DNA of 60,541 nucleotides from an uncultured Clostridia bacterium (lineage in GTDB: Bacteria > Bacillota > Clostridia > TANB77 > CAG-508), in the NCBI GenBank assembly GCA_949280815.1, contig CASDJM010000005.1:1-60541 (forward strand), read 5' to 3'. Both the position numbers and the translations under genes were made by a program. The first letter of the stretch is position 1. Every line of letters starts with the position of its first letter. The notes below the pieces were generated by a model. It was given only the letters and a program-made list of their open reading frames with translations, had not been told where the DNA came from and did no database searches. Below are positions 57,189 through 60,541 of the stretch, piece after piece.

Positions 57189-57215
57189 AAAAAGCATATC
57201 AATTATGCTTTTTTT
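57187..57215. terminator. Bidirectional terminator between spoVAE and rplT
   Basis: AAAAAAAGCATA and TATGCTTTTTTT form a hairpin with poly-A on one side and poly-T on the other, so it ends both the plus-strand spoVA transcript and the minus-strand infC-rpmI-rplT transcript. It overlaps the rplT stop. Confidence 0.85.
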
Positions 57216-57553
57216 GCTACTTCAGCAATCTCTGTAAATGCCATTGGATCTGTTACAGCGATTTCTGCTAACATTTTTCTATTAATAGTAACATTTGCTT
57301 TTTTCAATCCTGCAATCATTTTGCTATAAGTTGTTCCATTCATTCTTGCTGCTGCATTAATTCTTGCTATCCATAATTTTCTAAAGTTACTTTTCTTATC
57401 TTTTCTTCCTACATAGCTATATGCTAAAGATTTCATAACTGCTTGATTAGCATTTCTAAATCTATAACTCTTTGCTCCATAGTATCCTTTTGCTTGTTTT
57501 AATATCTTTTTATGTCTTGCTCTTGTCGTTCTAGCTGTTTTTACTCTTGCCAT
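57203..57553 (-). CDS. rplT: Ribosomal protein L20
   Basis: 116 aa. [70 protein letters not shown] is the full L20 signature. L20 also represses translation or transcription of its own operon by binding the infC leader in Firmicutes. Last gene of the infC-rpmI-rplT operon. Length normal. Confidence 0.98.
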   Translation of the reverse strand: MARVKTARTTRARHKKILKQAKGYYGAKSYRFRNANQAVMKSLAYSYVGRKDKKSNFRKLWIARINAAARMNGTTYSKMIAGLKKANVTINRKMLAEIAVTDPMAFTEIAEVAKKA

Positions 57554-57581
57554 TTATTTTCACCTTCCTTTTTTATAGTAA

Positions 57582-57785
57582 TTAATTACCGTAAGGCAAT
57601 AATTTTTTGATTGTATTTTCACATGTTTTATCAGCATAAGCATTTTGAATCTTACCTGATGTTTTTTGTCTTTTTGTTTTATTTGCTAATAGATGTCTTC
57701 TGTTTGATTTTGTTCTTTTTACTTTTCCTGTAGCTGTCAAAGAATATCTTTTTTTAGCAGCTTTATTGGTTTTTAATTTTGGCAT
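57582..57785 (-). CDS. rpmI: Ribosomal protein L35
   Basis: 67 aa, [41 protein letters not shown]: canonical L35, highly basic. Located between infC and rplT. Start codon has GAAAGGAGATAGC upstream. Confidence 0.97.
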   Translation of the reverse strand: MPKLKTNKAAKKRYSLTATGKVKRTKSNRRHLLANKTKRQKTSGKIQNAYADKTCENTIKKLLPYGN

Positions 57786-57828
57786 AATGCTATCTCCTTT
57801 CGTTTTATTACTTTTATATGTACAGATT

Positions 57829-58344
57829 TTATTTATCTGCTTTTTTAGCTAAAATAGTAAACATATTTCTACCTTCTAATTTGGGTGATTTTTCAACAGT
57901 TGCAATATCTTCTAATTCTTGAATAAATTTATTTAATACCACTTCTCCTGCTTTTGAGTTATTTACTTCTCTCCCTCTAAATCGAACTGTTATTTTTACT
58001 TTATTTCCATCTGTTAAGAACTTTCTTGCATTTTTACATTTAAAACTAAAGTCATGTTCTTCAATATTAGGAGTTACTCTTAACTCTTTTATTTCAAGAA
58101 CTTTTTGCTTTTTCTTAGCTTCTTTTTCTTTTTTTGCTTGCTCAAATTTATATTTTCCATAGTTCATAATTTTGCAAACTGGTGGATTAGAATTAGGCGC
58201 AACTAATACTAAATCTAAATTCTTGCTTTCTGCTTTTCCTAAAGCTTCTTCAAATGATATTACTCCTGCTTTTTGTCCATTATCCTCTATTAATTGTATC
58301 TCTTTAGCTCTTATTTGTCTGTTGATTGGTAAATCTTGTTTGAT
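57829..58344 (-). CDS. infC: Translation initiation factor IF-3, probable AUC start
   Basis: 171 aa. [24 protein letters not shown] leads into the N-domain; linker region [26 protein letters not shown]-domain [41 protein letters not shown] with the typical RGRE end. An ATG exists at 58357-58359 but the Shine-Dalgarno GGAGGTG (58351-58357) lies between it and the body, and no ribosome binding site precedes it. An ATC at 58342-58344 sits six bases after the SD. Rare AUU/AUC starts are the known way IF-3 regulates its own translation. The start at 58344 is an inference from this SD placement. Confidence 0.8.
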   Translation of the reverse strand: MKQDLPINRQIRAKEIQLIEDNGQKAGVISFEEALGKAESKNLDLVLVAPNSNPPVCKIMNYGKYKFEQAKKEKEAKKKQKVLEIKELRVTPNIEEHDFSFKCKNARKFLTDGNKVKITVRFRGREVNNSKAGEVVLNKFIQELEDIATVEKSPKLEGRNMFTILAKKADK

Positions 58345-58357
58345 TGAAAACACCTCC

Positions 58358-58394
58358 ATAAAAAATTAAAAATTTGACTTGTTACAAGTCAAAT
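58358..58394 (-). promoter_or_regulatory. Leader attenuator hairpin of infC-rpmI-rplT (L20-type leader)
   Basis: Minus strand: ATTTGACTTGT...ACAAGTCAAAT is an 11-bp stem followed by TTTTTAATTTTTT, an intrinsic terminator within the leader, 14-50 bases before the infC start. Upstream leader sequence up to the promoter (about 100 bases) has further pairing possibilities (GAAGAAGTCAAACTTCTCACC). Position and operon match the L20-controlled attenuation system. Confidence 0.75.
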
Positions 58395-58497
58395 CAAAAT
58401 AAAACTCGAGCATACTGCTCTAAATTTATTTAATTTCTAACCTTTTTCCATCTTTAGAATCAGGTGAGAAGTTTGACTTCTTCTTGTAACATTTAGT

Positions 58498-58527
58498 ATT
58501 ATATACTATTTGGTACAATTCTGTCAA
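58498..58527 (-). promoter_or_regulatory. Sigma-A-type promoter of the infC operon
   Basis: Minus strand: TTGACA (58522-58527), 18-bp spacer, TATAAT (58498-58503). This is a consensus -35 and a consensus -10, about 150 bases upstream of infC. Confidence 0.8.
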
Positions 58528-58970
58528 GCATTTCTTAATTTTTTTCATTTTTCTAGCTACTTTATGTTACTGGTCAGCCTTGCTTTTTTCTTTTTAGTGA
58601 GAAAGCTTACTATATTATTTTGAAATACCGCGTAAGCGATCAGCTAACGCGTACTGCCACTGTAACAAGCAAAGCTTTAACAGTGGATAGCAAAACGAGC
58701 CTTAAGCGAGTTCGATTGAGCAACTTACAGACTTATATATTTGATTCTGGAAGTTGCGACACACAAGGTGTAAAAAAATCATATAGTAAGCTTTCTCACA
58801 AGAACAACAGATTATAAGGCTGAACTGTAACTACTTTATTACAATTAAAATTTAAAATAAACATCACTTTGAAAAATCTCCTCTGTGATGTTTTCTACAC
58901 TTGTCTCTCAATCATATCTTGAACATTGTTCTTCCAAGACAGATTCTTTAACTCTTTTTGTATTACAATG
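58528..58970. other. Intergenic interval holding repeat copy C
   Basis: No gene. The interval between the infC promoter and the surface-protein stop contains the core-carrying repeat (58566-58831) and a TGATGTTT-type hairpin (about 58863-58893) close to the 3' end of the surface-protein gene. Confidence 0.5.
58566..58831 (+). repeat. Core-carrying inverted-repeat element, copy C with expanded arm
   Basis: 266 bp. The outer arms match copy B (GTTACTGGTCAGCCTTGC ... AGTGAGAAAGC at the left, GCTTTCTCACAAG ... AAGGCTGAACTGTAAC at the right). The core shares ATACCGCGTAAGCGA, CGAGCCTTAAGCGAG, GAGCAACTTAC, GGAAGTTGCGACACAC and AAGGTGTAA. It carries an extra hairpin in the first loop: CCACTGT (about 58656) and ACAGTGG (about 58679) pair across a short loop, absent from copies B and D. 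It lies between the infC promoter and the surface-protein gene. Confidence 0.85.
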
Positions 58971-60541
58971 CTACTCATTAACTAAGACCACGCGAAACGA
59001 GATGTATGGTTTCTCACTACCTATTTCGTAGTGGAACGCGAAAACCCCTGCTCTCTCTCTATTACTGAAATCACCTCCACGTTCGAAGACAGGAAATTCT
59101 GAATAAGGGAAGTTAGTATAGTCATTGAACCACCCTTCAGAACCACTACCACTCGAAGATGTCTCTAAAATCGCATCTCCATATCCGTAAGTTGTACTCA
59201 TCAGACCTTTATAGGTATTATAATTATCGATACTACTATCACTTGAAGAATTATATGGGTACACCGTTGCATATTTAGTACTTTTATCTTTATATCCATT
59301 TGCATTGGCTGTTGCTAAAGCAAATGAGCTTCCATATTTATTTATATTTGCATGTCCATTTGGGATATAAGCCGATACAGATTCATTTGCTCCTCCATTT
59401 AAGTCATAAATCCCAAAAATATTTCCAGTTGAACTTGCTTGCATTCCTTTCATTGTATTATAAAAATAATTTGATGCATCTACTCCTCTTCCAGTGATAT
59501 ACTCCCCACTCCTATTAATATCTACCTCATGTCCATTTCTTCCATATTGACTATGGGTTAAATATGCTACTGCTCCCCATTCACTATTTTTCATCATATG
59601 ACTTTCTTTTGCTCTATCGTAATTATATGCTGTTGTATAACTATCTCCAATTGTTATATTTCTCCAACTTTGAACTTCTGGTACTACTTTTAAGATAGTA
59701 CTACTTCCTGTTTCACTTGCTGTAGCATCACTATGGCTAGTTTCATATTTTCCAACCCATATTCCTGATAACTCTTTGTCCCATTCTCCATTTTTAAAGT
59801 TATTACTCGTACCATTTGTAAAGGCTGGATGAATTTTATATCCTTCATCTGGCGTCGTTTGCGTCGTTGCTATGAATTTTACATCTATTTTTCCTGCTTC
59901 GCTGGTTCCTTCTCCGCTTAATATTTTATATTCATATCTTGGAATCCATACAAAATAACTGTCTGCTCCATCTTTTGTTATTTTAACGTTCGCCCATTTA
60001 CTTGTCTTTGAATCCGTTGTGTTATCTCCTGCTACATAATTATACCAATTATTCCATTCTTCTTGTGTACTTGTAGCTGTTAGTGTTTTTTCATTATTAG
60101 ATTCATCCCAATATACTGCTGTCATCCCTTCCACTAAGTTTGGTCTACTTCTATTTGCTTGATTATCGCTAATAGGTTCAGATACGGTCTCTTTCTTATG
60201 TCCTACTTTATCAACTGTTAATACATGCAAATAATAAGTTCCTGCTCCTTGATAATCTAAGGATATCGTTTGTGAATTCGTTGTAAAAATTCCTCCTGTA
60301 TATTTCGTTTCATCTATTCCTATTTCAGCACTATTTGTTGAATAAATCCACTTACATTTTGTAATATCTACTCCACTTCCATTAGTGTTATCACTTTGCT
60401 CTACTTTTGCCGTGATACCGTTTCCTGCATATAGGGTAATCGTTGCACTATTAGGTTCTGTTTTATCAATATTAGTTATATTAGCCGTGGCATAATTTCC
60501 CGCATTGGTTCCATCCCATAATCTAGCATAGATAACTCCAT
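58971..60541 (-). CDS. Surface protein with Ig-like segments and an FGE-sulfatase-like C-terminal domain (partial)
   Basis: The frame runs off the right edge, so the 5' end is missing; at least 523 codons are present. The N-terminal visible part is a beta-rich, Asn/Thr-rich repeat region (SATITLYAGNGITAKVEQ..., QTISLDYQGAGTYYLHVLTVDKVG), typical of extracellular Ig-like modules. The C-terminal about 300 residues (DSYFVWIPRYEYKI, GIWVGKYETS, NSEWGAVAYLTHSQYGRNG, NIFGIYDLNGGANESVSAYI, GGDFSNRERAGVFAFHYE, SFRVVL) resemble FGE-sulfatase/SUMF1-like lectin-type domains that occur in Clostridia surface proteins. The copper-site cysteines of true formylglycine generators are not seen, so catalysis is not expected. 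Confidence 0.6.
   Translation of the reverse strand, partial: GVIYARLWDGTNAGNYATANITNIDKTEPNSATITLYAGNGITAKVEQSDNTNGSGVDITKCKWIYSTNSAEIGIDETKYTGGIFTTNSQTISLDYQGAGTYYLHVLTVDKVGHKKETVSEPISDNQANRSRPNLVEGMTAVYWDESNNEKTLTATSTQEEWNNWYNYVAGDNTTDSKTSKWANVKITKDGADSYFVWIPRYEYKILSGEGTSEAGKIDVKFIATTQTTPDEGYKIHPAFTNGTSNNFKNGEWDKELSGIWVGKYETSHSDATASETGSSTILKVVPEVQSWRNITIGDSYTTAYNYDRAKESHMMKNSEWGAVAYLTHSQYGRNGHEVDINRSGEYITGRGVDASNYFYNTMKGMQASSTGNIFGIYDLNGGANESVSAYIPNGHANINKYGSSFALATANANGYKDKSTKYATVYPYNSSSDSSIDNYNTYKGLMSTTYGYGDAILETSSSGSGSEGWFNDYTNFPYSEFPVFERGGDFSNRERAGVFAFHYEIGSEKPYISFRVVLVNE

Noticed and set aside
58620..58817. 65-aa open frame inside repeat copy C
   Set aside because: Non-coding structured repeat; not conserved in the other copies.

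Overview
The window is AT-rich DNA from a low-GC, endospore-forming Firmicute, most likely an uncultured gut-type Clostridia lineage. The evidence is the spoVAC-spoVAD-spoVAE set, Clostridia-style ribosomal operons, a type IV pilus locus and genes packed mostly on the minus strand. No rRNA, tRNA or CRISPR array was seen.

Layout. (1) 1-17.6 kb is an accessory island. It holds two large serine recombinases, two copies of a secreted nuclease plus DUF3006-like gene pair, a HinP1I/HhaI-like GCGC restriction-modification pair, a YobI/KAP-type membrane P-loop NTPase, an RNase H-winged helix fusion, a zinc-carboxypeptidase remnant and several decayed genes. (2) 17.7-20.5 kb carries lysA and purA. (3) 20.8-29.6 kb is one 2931-aa surface zinc metalloprotease (M26/Zmp type) with cohesin-like, sorting-signal, dockerin and GLUG modules. 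(4) 30-42.2 kb carries glgP, an MFS transporter and the conserved run rpsB-tsf-pyrH-frr-ispA-uppS-cdsA-rseP, with ispA present where dxr is often found. (5) 42.6-53.2 kb carries a ROK kinase and a type IV pilus operon: PilM-PilN fusion, PilO, PilP-like, pilin, PilD, two pseudopilins, PilB, PilT, PilC. (6) 53.3-58.5 kb carries rsmB, a dodecin, the SpoVA genes and infC-rpmI-rplT with an L20-type leader. (7) From 58.97 kb to the edge lies a partial surface protein.

Main observation. In-frame CGG codons appear almost absent from the intact genes, yet seven otherwise healthy-looking reading frames or segments are interrupted exactly at a CGG. In each case skipping the C of CGG-N restores the family-consistent frame with a glycine codon GGN. 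Four of these are in one serine recombinase (4203-5859), one in pilD (48648-49461), one in a small gene (12634-12964) and one in the carboxypeptidase remnant (13150-13635). CGA, CGC and CGU are used normally. This suggests that CGG is not read as arginine and that CGGA/CGGU is read as glycine by +1 frameshifting or quadruplet decoding. Recurrent C insertion before Gly codons, or systematic sequence error, are the alternatives. One short gene of unknown family (39896-40261) has an in-frame CGG that does not obviously fit.

Second observation. A roughly 100-bp core with conserved, covarying stem-loops occurs three times (42.4, 54.8, 58.6 kb), always inside long inverted repeats. Two copies share one arm type. 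The third has a completely different, perfect 59-bp arm, and arm fragments also occur alone elsewhere. This looks like a modular mobile or structured-RNA repeat family.
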